The notes: generated by a model not told the origin, from the letters alone. Positions 1-5,303 are shown, numbered from the stretch's first letter. The stretch: DNA of 5,632 nt from CAYUCE01 sp964443275 (GCA_964443275.1 CAYUCE010000082.1:1-5632), one strand, 5' to 3'. Made by a program: numbers and translations.

Positions 1-3
1 TCT

Positions 4-30
4 AGGGGCTTTTTGCCCCTTTTATTTTTT
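4..30 (+). terminator. Rho-independent terminator upstream of the metF fragment
   Basis: A perfect 6-bp stem, AGGGGC (4-9) with GCCCCT (15-20), closes a five-T loop and is followed by a T-rich tail at 21-30. It would end transcription arriving from the left on the plus strand. It lies only about 20-30 bp before the first recognisable metF codons, where the missing 5' part of that gene would be expected. Confidence 0.75.
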
Positions 31-92
31 GCCTAAGAGGGGGAAGTTGGGTTATAGATGCTTTTAACGTAACTGACCTGCAATCTTCGGCC

Positions 93-809
93 ATGCGGCT
101 TGGCTCCATGGCATTTTGCCACCACATCCAGGATATGGGGCATGAAACCGTTTATCAGCTCACCTGCAGAGATCGAAATAGGCTGGCTCTGCAGTCTGAT
201 TTATTATCCGCCTGGACTCTGGGGCTTAGAAACGTCTTAGCTCTCACTGGCGATTATACTACCTTAGGTGACCACCCGCAGGCCAAGCCGGTATTTGATC
301 TTGATTCCCCGCAGTTACTTGATACTATCACCACTTTAAATAATGGGAAGGATTTAGCCGGAAACGAGCTCAAAGGAAGCCCTAACTTTTTTGCCGGAGG
401 TGCAGTAAACCCGGGAGCCGACCCACTTAGGCCCCAGATAATGAAGACCAAGATGAAGGTAAACCGCGGCGCCCGTTTCTTTCAATCCCAGGCCGTATAT
501 GATCCACAGGTTTTGGAAGGTTTTATGAGTGAGCTAACAAAGGAAAGGATCAATACTCCGGTTCTAGTAGGAATTCTCCCCTTAAAATCAGCCGGTATGG
601 CCAGGTTTATGAACAAAAATATTGCCGGAGTCTCCGTACCGGAGGAGATCATAAATGAGCTGGCCGATGCAGATGACACAGTGGCTAAATCAATCGAGAT
701 ATCTGCCCGGATCATTAAACAGACTAAGAATTTATGCCAAGGTGTCCATCTTATGCCCATGGGGTGGGAAAAATACGTTCCCGAGATTATCGAGCTGGCC
801 GGGCTATAA
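93..809 (+). CDS. metF: 5,10-methylenetetrahydrofolate reductase, 5'-truncated (probable pseudogene)
   Basis: The family reduces methylene-THF to methyl-THF with FAD, for methionine synthesis or the Wood-Ljungdahl methyl branch. Seen here: TCRDRNRLALQSDLL (24-38), LALTGDY (48-54, holding the Asp that contacts flavin/folate in the family), GDHPQAKPVFDLDS (59-72), GARFFQSQAVYDP (126-138), LKSAGMARFMN (164-174) and the closing GVHLMPMGW. Full-length members have about 290-310 residues; this has 238. The first ~50 residues, with the catalytic Glu of the usual E-x-G/C-P-P strand, are absent. Homology continues upstream of ATG 93 in the same frame (VIDAFNVTDLQSSA, 51-92). That frame has no ATG, GTG or TTG before 93, is closed by TAG at 3-5, and has no SD before ATG 93. 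The N-terminus is not visible in any plus frame of the first 50 bases. The fold assignment is firm; an active product is doubtful. Confidence 0.85.
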   Translation: MRLGSMAFCHHIQDMGHETVYQLTCRDRNRLALQSDLLSAWTLGLRNVLALTGDYTTLGDHPQAKPVFDLDSPQLLDTITTLNNGKDLAGNELKGSPNFFAGGAVNPGADPLRPQIMKTKMKVNRGARFFQSQAVYDPQVLEGFMSELTKERINTPVLVGILPLKSAGMARFMNKNIAGVSVPEEIINELADADDTVAKSIEISARIIKQTKNLCQGVHLMPMGWEKYVPEIIELAGL

Positions 810-984
810 ATATATATAGATCGTTATGCACTAGAGAGGAGGAAATAAAGAAAACTGACTGCCCCATCCTTGTTTATAAGTGGAGTTGGCCTTGCGAAAG
901 ATCCCCCGCCCATAAATGGGACCGCTGGTCTTCCGTAATATCTGGCTGGAATGTCCGGCGGCTTAAGTTACTCTGCCTCCCAAT
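810..984. other. Unexplained spacer between convergent metF and hfq-like genes
   Basis: A strong SD-like AGAGGAGG at 835-842 is not followed by a standard start codon at normal distance. Plus-strand frames are short or broken; one gives a 27-residue stretch from CTG 855 to TAA. On the minus strand a 47-codon open stretch (824-967) encodes a Gly/Pro-rich peptide containing RPAVPFMGGGSFARPTPLIN, but its only ATG is internal. A small hairpin, GACC/GGTC, lies near 920-930. No terminator with a T-run serves either flanking gene. It could be a gene remnant or plain intergenic DNA. Confidence 0.4.
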
Positions 985-1191
985 CTAGGCGACCGAAAAG
1001 TAATAAGAAATTGCGTGTTTTAAAATGGTGATATCCTCGGCTTCTTTCTTATTAGCCACGGATACGTTAATAGTGTAATTGTCAAACCAATTGATACGCC
1101 CTTGAATCTCTTCGCCATTTACCAGCTTAAACTGTAAGAGTACCTCATTCTCCCGAAATTTGCTTAACTCCTCAGCTTGACTTATAGACAC
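985..1191 (-). CDS. hfq: Hfq/Sm-like RNA-binding protein
   Basis: A 68-residue protein with the layout of bacterial Hfq, the ring-forming RNA chaperone that pairs small RNAs with mRNAs. Seen: an N-terminal helix-like segment (residues 4-16), then Sm1-type strands with KLVNGEEIQGRINWFDNYTI (22-41), matching the Hfq pattern LVNG...L-x-G-x-I...FDNF. The Sm2 signature ILKHAISYY (56-64) matches Y/I-KHAIS. It is divergent: the link between FDNY and KHAIS is about five residues longer than in E. coli Hfq, and the usual N-terminal LQD-x-FLN is replaced by AEELSKF. The start is GTG (1189-1191) behind GGAG with a 9-nt spacer. It ends with TAG. Hfq usually sits beside miaA; here it stands alone, convergent with metF. 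It could instead be a distinct Hfq-like paralogue. Confidence 0.75.
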   Translation of the reverse strand: MSISQAEELSKFRENEVLLQFKLVNGEEIQGRINWFDNYTINVSVANKKEAEDITILKHAISYYFSVA

Positions 1192-1222
1192 GTTTTGGCT
1201 CTCCTCTCTTAAACTTATTTTT

Positions 1223-1252
1223 TCTATAGTTTGAGTTTGTCTACTAAAACAA
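1223..1252 (-). promoter_or_regulatory. Predicted sigma-A type promoter of the hfq-like gene
   Basis: On the minus strand TTGTTT (1247-1252) and TATAGA (1223-1228) are separated by 18 bp. They lie about 31 bp upstream of the GTG start, with the SD (GAGAGGAGAG) in between. Spacing and sequence fit a moderate vegetative promoter; this is a prediction from pattern alone. Confidence 0.4.
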
Positions 1253-1449
1253 AAGATATTGCAAGGTCATTTTAGTTCCAATCGCTTTTGATTACAACCT
1301 AATTTGGTTAGTTTTCAATAATAAGTTTATTGAGCTTTTTGGATCTTGTGGAACGCAAGTTATAGCTGAAGAAGTTCCAGGAAAGTGGTTTTCATATTCG
1401 TAGAGGAAGGCTTTAGCCATGGTTTTTTATTTGGGCATCCCATATAAGG

Positions 1450-1471
1450 GTGGAACCCTGAAGGGTTCCGC
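1450..1471. repeat. Strong 9-bp hairpin inside the inverted-repeat element
   Basis: GTGGAACCC (1450-1458) pairs with GGGTTCCGC (1463-1471) around a TGAA loop, with one G-T wobble. No T-run follows on either strand, so it is not a standard terminator. It is the most stable-looking local structure between 1192 and 1725. Confidence 0.6.
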
Positions 1472-1542
1472 TACCAGGAAATAATCGATGTTATTGAGAA
1501 TTCCAGTGCTAATGAAAAATATAAGCAGGACAAGACTGCCTA

Positions 1543-1568
1543 CGCTTCTACGAAGCTTCGAAGAAGCG
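1543..1568. repeat. GAAGC-rich hairpin
   Basis: CGCTTCT (1543-1549) pairs with AGAAGCG (1562-1568). The 12-nt loop contains the self-complementary CGAAGCTTCG, so alternative foldings or a cruciform are possible. CGCTTCT recurs in the direct sense at 1603-1609. Confidence 0.5.
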
Positions 1569-1647
1569 AAGTACGAGAATATAACATCCATGATCGATCT
1601 TTCGCTTCTTTAGTGATCGAAAAGCTCAATAAAGCAACGACTTCAGA

Positions 1648-1698
1648 TTTGTAGCGGAAGCTCTACTCCAGCCTTCCCGGGCCATCGGAGCTTACAAA
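1648..1698. repeat. Bulged inverted repeat downstream of the 135-aa gene
   Basis: TTTGTA (1648-1653) and AGCTC (1659-1663) pair with the contiguous GAGCTTACAAA (1688-1698), giving an 11-bp stem with a 5-nt bulge and a loop of about 24 nt. A short direct repeat, CTGCGG twice with one base between, follows at 1701-1713. On the minus strand this lies just after the stop of the unknown 135-aa gene, but no T-run follows, so a terminator role is unproven. Confidence 0.4.
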
Positions 1699-1725
1699 CT
1701 CTGCGGTCTGCGGATAGGCCACAAG

Positions 1726-2133
1726 CTAAATCGGGCCCATTCCAAATTTCTTTTCGGCTAGAAGTTCAAGCTTTTTGATCTGCTTCTTCTTAAACCCTAT
1801 AAAGATTCCTCTCGATTTACTACCCACCCAGGTATATATCTCCTCTCCTCTAGGCAGGACCTCATCTAAATTAGCCCCTATTACCTTGATCTTTTCAACC
1901 CTGGCCCCCTGGGGCATTTCAATTAAAATCCCCTCTCCTATCCCGACAATTTTTAAATATTCCCCTTTACCTTCAATTAAATTATTAAGTTCTCCAGATT
2001 CAATGTCTAGGTGGGTGACCCTGGCCCGGGAGTACCCTTTTAGATGGATGTAGACTCCAGAGGCAGCCAACTTCTTTTCATCCAGATAAACTTTTGCCTC
2101 AAGTTTTAGCTTTCCTTCTCCGGGTCCGGTCAT
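1726..2133 (-). CDS. Hypothetical protein, 135 aa, last gene of the minus-strand cluster
   Basis: Not recognised. The predicted product is soluble, with no signal peptide or membrane segment. It alternates short hydrophobic strands with charged turns (for example YLKIVGIGEGILIEM), suggesting a mostly beta fold, and ends in a Lys-rich segment (FKKKQIKKLELLAEKKF) that could be a helix. It is rich in Gly, Lys and Glu and has no Cys. The ATG at 2131-2133 is preferred because AGGG (2142-2145) lies 8 nt upstream. A GTG at 2140-2142 would add three residues but overlaps that SD. It begins 19 nt after the TGA of the PKD/transglutaminase lipoprotein gene, so it is probably cotranscribed and may act with it. 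It ends with TAG. Confidence 0.7.
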   Translation of the reverse strand: MTGPGEGKLKLEAKVYLDEKKLAASGVYIHLKGYSRARVTHLDIESGELNNLIEGKGEYLKIVGIGEGILIEMPQGARVEKIKVIGANLDEVLPRGEEIYTWVGSKSRGIFIGFKKKQIKKLELLAEKKFGMGPI

Positions 2134-2152
2134 TTGGAACACCCTGAAAAGC

Positions 2153-3559
2153 TCAATTGGCTAAAGAGGTTAGCTTAATCCAGGACTTTGAAGAAACATC
2201 CCAGCTATCGATAGCGCTTAAATATTCGGTGTAACAACCCAGTGGAATATAGCCACTATCCACGGCAGTCTCCGCCCACAACCATGTCTTGTTCGGGTTG
2301 CCCGGATCCGAAAAAGCGTTGAAGAATAAACCCACTTGCAGACAGCGGCTTTCCAACCACCCTCGATTAGCCTGTACCCAACCGCTATCCACAGGTGCTA
2401 AACCTCCCATATGGCCAGGAATTTCGGCAAGACGTGCCCCGTAGCCCAAAGTGCGCACCACCGAAGCAAATAAGATAGAAGTATCTTCGCAGTCACCGTA
2501 GCCGCTGGCCAGCGTTTCTACCGGGTACCTGGGCCATTCACAGCCGCATTGCTCCTGCCCGGTATCTGGATCTGTATAACACATTTCATCACAGCCCATT
2601 ATCTTAGTTATAGGAGCGGGGCAATTGGGACATTCAAACCACTCCGGCGGGGACTCCCAACTATCGTATCGGATACCGGCTTGTGTAAAGTATAAGGCAT
2701 TTTCCAACTTATCAAAATAATCACCTATCCCTGAAGCGAGTTCATCAGCCAGAGAATTCATCAAGCTGTCATCATCCGGATTAAGCACAAATTCACCGTA
2801 ATCACAACTGCTGGGGAGAGGGAAGCACTGCGGTCTTGGCTTGCTGTTGAAGTACTGATAGAGGTATTTGGGAATAGGAACCTCCCAACTCCAGTTGATA
2901 TTGTTCCATTTCCAATAAAAGGTGGGAAAATAATACTCTACATAGCTTCCCACCGTGATTTCTTTGGTGGAAGTGTCCATCGCCCCATCATCATCGGAGA
3001 TGGTCAACGCAACTTGGAAAGTATTCGATTCCTGATAAGTGTGAGTTGTAGTCATTCCATAGGCAGTTACACCGTCGCCAAAATCCCATTCATACCAACT
3101 AACCGTCTCCGGAGTTACAAAGCTAGCCGGATCGTAGGAGATGGAAGCGTCGAAGGTGACCTCTTCTCCTACCGGCGGATTTAAGGGGTAGAAGGTAAAG
3201 TCGGCAATGGGAGCCGGATTTAGTACGGTAATGCTAATTGAATTGGAGTCGGTTGCCCCGTTATTGTCGGTTACTGTTAACGAAGCGGTGTAAATTCCAT
3301 CATCCTGGTAGGTGTGTGATACCAAAGCTCCATAAGCTATGCCTCCATCTCTGAACTGCCACCGATAGTTAGTGATCGTTCCATCCGGATCGTAAGATCC
3401 ACTCCCGTCAAATTCAACAGTTATAGGCGCTTCTCCACCGACTGCGGATGCATAAATATTGGCGGTGGGAAGCCTGTTAAAGATCCATTGGCAGGAGGTC
3501 AGCATTAACACTACCAGTACTAATGATAAAACGAGGAGGGGTTTTGACCTACTCTTCAT
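2153..3559 (-). CDS. Lipoprotein with two PKD domains and a transglutaminase-like domain
   Basis: A 468-residue exported lipoprotein. Residues 1-23 form a lipoprotein signal: basic MKSRSK, a Leu/Val core and lipobox LTSC with Cys23. Two PKD (Ig-like) domains follow at about 31-112 and 116-203, each with the D-G-S/D-A-S, SYDP, W-x-F-x-DG and HTYQ landmarks. After an aromatic linker (WKWNNINWSWE, 216-226) comes a transglutaminase/papain-like domain, about 285-440. Its likely triad is Cys357 in GYGDCEDTS, His383 in PGHMGG and an acidic residue near WLWAETA (Glu430). A Cys-rich insert (310, 313, 323, 327, 338, 340) precedes the catalytic Cys and may bind metal or form disulfides. Relatives act as envelope peptidases or cross-linkers; the substrate is unknown. 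The ATG start has only a weak purine-rich SD. Confidence 0.88.
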   Translation of the reverse strand: MKSRSKPLLVLSLVLVVLMLTSCQWIFNRLPTANIYASAVGGEAPITVEFDGSGSYDPDGTITNYRWQFRDGGIAYGALVSHTYQDDGIYTASLTVTDNNGATDSNSISITVLNPAPIADFTFYPLNPPVGEEVTFDASISYDPASFVTPETVSWYEWDFGDGVTAYGMTTTHTYQESNTFQVALTISDDDGAMDTSTKEITVGSYVEYYFPTFYWKWNNINWSWEVPIPKYLYQYFNSKPRPQCFPLPSSCDYGEFVLNPDDDSLMNSLADELASGIGDYFDKLENALYFTQAGIRYDSWESPPEWFECPNCPAPITKIMGCDEMCYTDPDTGQEQCGCEWPRYPVETLASGYGDCEDTSILFASVVRTLGYGARLAEIPGHMGGLAPVDSGWVQANRGWLESRCLQVGLFFNAFSDPGNPNKTWLWAETAVDSGYIPLGCYTEYLSAIDSWDVSSKSWIKLTSLAN

Positions 3560-3591
3560 CTTTTCACGCTCTTTTCTTGTTTCAATGTTTT

Positions 3592-3635
3592 GAAGAGGGG
3601 GAAGCTAGGCGAAAGAAATACCTACTCCCCCCTTC
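3592..3635. repeat. Long G/C-tract hairpin in the leader of the lipoprotein gene
   Basis: GAAGAGGGGGAAG (3592-3604) can pair with CTCCCCCCTTC (3625-3635), extended by an inner TAGG (3606-3609) with CCTA (3621-3624). It lies between the small membrane protein gene and the lipoprotein start. No T-run follows on either strand. A role as an mRNA-processing, stabilising or translation-control hairpin is more likely than termination. It matches no riboswitch class I recognise. Confidence 0.5.
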
Positions 3636-3652
3636 TTGTAAAGCTTACTGAC

Positions 3653-4018
3653 TTAGTAGAATAGGAATAAAACCCATACTACAGAACCGCCAAGTGAATA
3701 CATTAAGCATGTGTTTTTCTTGGTCTGCTTATAAGCCGGAGCATAGAACGCTCGATAGAGCTCGGATCAATCCTGAAGCATGAGTATCCTCTCCGTCTCT
3801 AAGTTCCTCTGGGCAAAGACGGCATGCAACCACCCAAAAGGCCCTAAGAAAAACCCTCCCATGCCACAGCCAAACATATTGACGTCCGAAGAACCGTCAG
3901 CCTTTCCGTCCCTTTCCGCCTGCGCTCTTATTTCGGCGTCACTTTGGGCAAATATTATGACCCCAAAGGAAGTCAACAATAGTGCTGTAACTAAAACAAA
4001 AACGATTGTCTTGGTCAC
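3653..4018 (-). pseudogene. Small membrane protein gene interrupted by an in-frame TGA
   Basis: From GTG 4016-4018 (SD GGAGG at 4027-4031, 8-nt spacer) an 83-codon frame runs to TGA at 3767-3769. The product has an N-terminal hydrophobic segment (residues 5-24, possible signal cleavage after FA), a charged stretch SDAEIRAQAERDGKADGSSD (26-45), and a Gly-rich membrane segment (GCGMGGFFLGPFGWL, 50-64). After the TGA the same frame stays open for 37 codons to TAA (3653-3655). That part reads SELYRAFYAPAYKQTKKN and then another hydrophobic segment (CLMYSLGGSVVWVLFLFY). From memory, this matches a family of small proteins in which the Gly-rich segment is followed by a GKS-x-EYV-x-x-Y-x-x-AYK motif and a further membrane segment. 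One stop codon therefore splits what looks like a 121-residue gene. A nonsense mutation is the simplest reading; recoding is possible. Function unknown. Confidence 0.65.
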
Positions 4019-4055
4019 TGTAGTCACCTCCCGCCCTGATATGGTCAAGGTATAA

Positions 4056-4280
4056 TTACTGCTCTTCCGTTCCCTGATGTTTAAGGAAGTACTCGATGGC
4101 CTGCAATATGGACCCACTTATCGAGGAGGATTGGGTTTTCACAAGCAGTTTTTTAAGCATCTCTTTACGTTTCGCCGACCCCAGCGATACCGCCGCCTGT
4201 CCCCTCTCGAAACTGCCCTTAAGCAGCTCTTCGGCCTTTTTTTCTGTAATTTTCGTCTTCCGCCATCTATAGTTGCTCAT
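4056..4280 (-). CDS. Hypothetical basic protein, 74 aa, first gene of the minus-strand cluster
   Basis: Not recognised. From ATG 4278-4280 the product begins MSNYRWRKTKITEKKAEELL and is Lys/Glu-rich and probably helical. It has no signal peptide or membrane segment, and a short Ser-rich segment (QSSSISGS) before a final helix (ILQAIEYFLKHQG). The frame is also open further upstream to an ATG at 4338-4340, but the 20 extra residues are unlike the rest and have no SD. No SD precedes ATG 4280 either. A -10-like TATAGT lies 12 nt upstream of it, so the mRNA could be nearly leaderless. It ends with TAA at 4056-4058, 37 nt before the GTG of the small membrane protein. A DNA- or RNA-binding role would be a guess. 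Confidence 0.5.
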   Translation of the reverse strand: MSNYRWRKTKITEKKAEELLKGSFERGQAAVSLGSAKRKEMLKKLLVKTQSSSISGSILQAIEYFLKHQGTEEQ

Positions 4281-4333
4281 ATTGCATGCACTACTATAGC
4301 ACAAAACCCATAAGTTGCCTATACGCAAAAGAG

Positions 4334-4347
4334 GGGACATTTGTCCC
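4334..4347. promoter_or_regulatory. Inverted repeat in the divergent intergenic region (possible operator)
   Basis: GGGACA (4334-4339) and TGTCCC (4342-4347) form a 6-bp inverted repeat with a 2-base centre. It lies between the divergent 74-aa gene and the deacetylase gene, 16 bp upstream of the predicted -35 of the latter. It could bind a dimeric regulator or form a small hairpin. Confidence 0.35.
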
Positions 4348-4362
4348 GCCGGATTTTTAACG

Positions 4363-4390
4363 TTGACTTAACTTGCAAATTACCTATTGT
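4363..4390 (+). promoter_or_regulatory. Predicted sigma-A type promoter of the deacetylase-family gene
   Basis: TTGACT (4363-4368) matches the -35 consensus at five of six bases. TATTGT (4385-4390) is a moderate -10 with a 16-bp spacer. Transcription would start near 4397, giving a leader of about 60 nt before ATG 4460. Confidence 0.5.
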
Positions 4391-4459
4391 TTTAAAAAGG
4401 GTGAGGATAGAAAATCGAGGTCTGTTAAAATAAGAAATGTAACCTAGAGGTGGTATACA

Positions 4460-5209
4460 ATGAAGATAGTTTATCATCCCTATTTCAACAGGGTCTATGC
4501 CTCTGATCCTGCAGCCGCGGAAGGTAGGATAGAGGCAGTTTTGAGAGAGATCGAAGGGGAATACGAATTTATCGAACCTGAGCCGGCTTCCGAAGATGAT
4601 CTAAAGAGGGTTCACACCAAATCTCATATTGACTCAGTTAAGAGAAACCCTTCCCTATATGAAGTAGCCAAGTTGGCCGCCGGGGGAGCAATCAAGGCTG
4701 GTGAACTTGCCATGGAAGGCGATCCCAGTTTTGGACTTATTAGACCCCCTGGACACCATGCTGGAACCAACAGTGCCTGGGGGTTCTGTTACTTTAACAA
4801 TATGGCCATAGCTTTGGCTAAACTTAAAGAACAAGGCCGAATTAAAAGCTCCTTAATCTTGGATTTTGATCTACACTTTGGCGATGGAACCAACACTATT
4901 TTTGCGAATAGTAAAATCAGATACTTTCAACCAAAATCAAAAGAGAGAGAAGCTTTCCTAGAAGAGATTGAAACTAATTTATGGGGTGAAATGGAATATG
5001 ACATACTGGCAGTATCAGCCGGTTTTGATAGACACCTTGAAGATTGGGGCGGACAACTCTCTACCGAAGATTACCATGTCATAGGCAAATTAATAAAAGA
5101 AGCTGCTCAAGAAGTTTGTGAAGGAAGAAGATTCGCAGTTCTGGAAGGTGGGTACAATCACCAAGTTCTGGGCAAAAATGTAAAAGCTTTTCTGCATGGA
5201 TTGGAGTAG
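4460..5209 (+). CDS. Compact histone deacetylase/acetylpolyamine amidohydrolase-family enzyme
   Basis: A 249-residue zinc amidohydrolase of the arginase/deacetylase fold; family members remove acetyl or other acyl groups from lysine side chains, polyamines or small molecules in the cytoplasm. Seen: RPPGHHAG (95-102) with the catalytic His pair 99/100, GFCYFNN (108-114), DFDLHFGDGT (135-144) supplying zinc ligands Asp137 and His139, SAGFD (186-190) with the third ligand Asp190, and LEGGYN (228-233) with the transition-state Tyr232. All catalytic positions are present. It is shorter than the usual 300-370 residues: the stretch from DGT to SAGFD is only about 40 residues. Phe140 replaces the usual second His of DVDVHHG. 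The start has a good SD (AGAGGTGG, 4446-4453; 6-nt spacer). The natural substrate cannot be told from sequence. Confidence 0.9.
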   Translation: MKIVYHPYFNRVYASDPAAAEGRIEAVLREIEGEYEFIEPEPASEDDLKRVHTKSHIDSVKRNPSLYEVAKLAAGGAIKAGELAMEGDPSFGLIRPPGHHAGTNSAWGFCYFNNMAIALAKLKEQGRIKSSLILDFDLHFGDGTNTIFANSKIRYFQPKSKEREAFLEEIETNLWGEMEYDILAVSAGFDRHLEDWGGQLSTEDYHVIGKLIKEAAQEVCEGRRFAVLEGGYNHQVLGKNVKAFLHGLE

Positions 5210-5239
5210 GTGGTTAGTAGGTGGTTAGTAGGTGGTCAT
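5207..5239 (+). repeat. 11-bp tandem repeat over the deacetylase stop codon
   Basis: TAGGTGGTTAG occurs twice in direct succession (5207-5217, 5218-5228), then a third copy matches at 9 of 11 bases (5229-5239). The first TAG is the stop codon of the deacetylase gene. The array probably arose by replication slippage. Confidence 0.8.
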
Positions 5240-5270
5240 TGTTGTGCTAGATTTATGAATGGCAACGCTA

Positions 5271-5303
5271 CCCCGGAGGGCGACCTTCGGGGCTTATTTT
5301 TTT
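5271..5303 (+). terminator. Rho-independent terminator after the deacetylase gene
   Basis: CCCCGGAGG (5271-5279) pairs with CCTTCGGGG (5284-5292), nine pairs including one G-T, around a GCGA (GNRA-type) loop. It is followed by CTTA and a run of seven T (5297-5303). It sits about 60 bp after the stop codon and should end plus-strand transcription efficiently. Confidence 0.9.

Larger units (their letters stand above)
1326..1633. repeat. MITE-like or structured element with terminal inverted repeats
   Basis: The ends are inverted copies: TTTATTGAGCTTTTTGGATC at 1326-1345 and GATCGAAAAGCTCAATAAA at 1615-1633. The 14 outermost bases are identical after reversal, then there is a one-base gap and a mismatch. 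Nested inside are a 6-bp stem (1349-1354 with 1374-1379), a 9-bp hairpin (1450-1471), an 8-bp stem (1488-1495 with 1581-1588) and a 7-bp hairpin rich in GAAGC (1543-1568). No target-site duplication is evident. Longest open stretches are about 54 and 44 codons on the minus strand, neither recognisable nor with an SD. It could be a miniature inverted-repeat element, a decayed insertion sequence or a structured RNA. Copy number cannot be judged from one window. Confidence 0.45.

Noticed and set aside
734..988. 84-codon open frame on the plus strand
   Set aside because: It begins inside metF in another frame and encodes a low-quality Trp/Arg/Cys-rich peptide without an SD.
1446..1472. T-box riboswitch motif: AAGGGTGGAACC resembles the conserved T-box antiterminator sequence
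   Set aside because: No stem I/specifier pattern, no terminator T-run, and no plus-strand gene follows; the motif is better explained as one arm of the 1450-1471 hairpin.
1418..1593. Two short minus-strand frames (about 54 and 44 codons) inside the inverted-repeat element
   Set aside because: No SD, no recognisable motif, and they run through the hairpins; separated by a stop codon.
2145..2157. GAAAAGCTCAAT shared with the right terminal inverted repeat at 1619-1630
   Set aside because: A 12-base match is expected about once or twice by chance in a window of this size, and it overlaps coding sequence and an SD.
4019..4117. N-terminal extension of the small membrane protein to 4117
   Set aside because: The extension overlaps the end of the 74-aa gene and lacks an SD, whereas GTG 4018 has a well-placed GGAGG and begins a typical signal/membrane segment.
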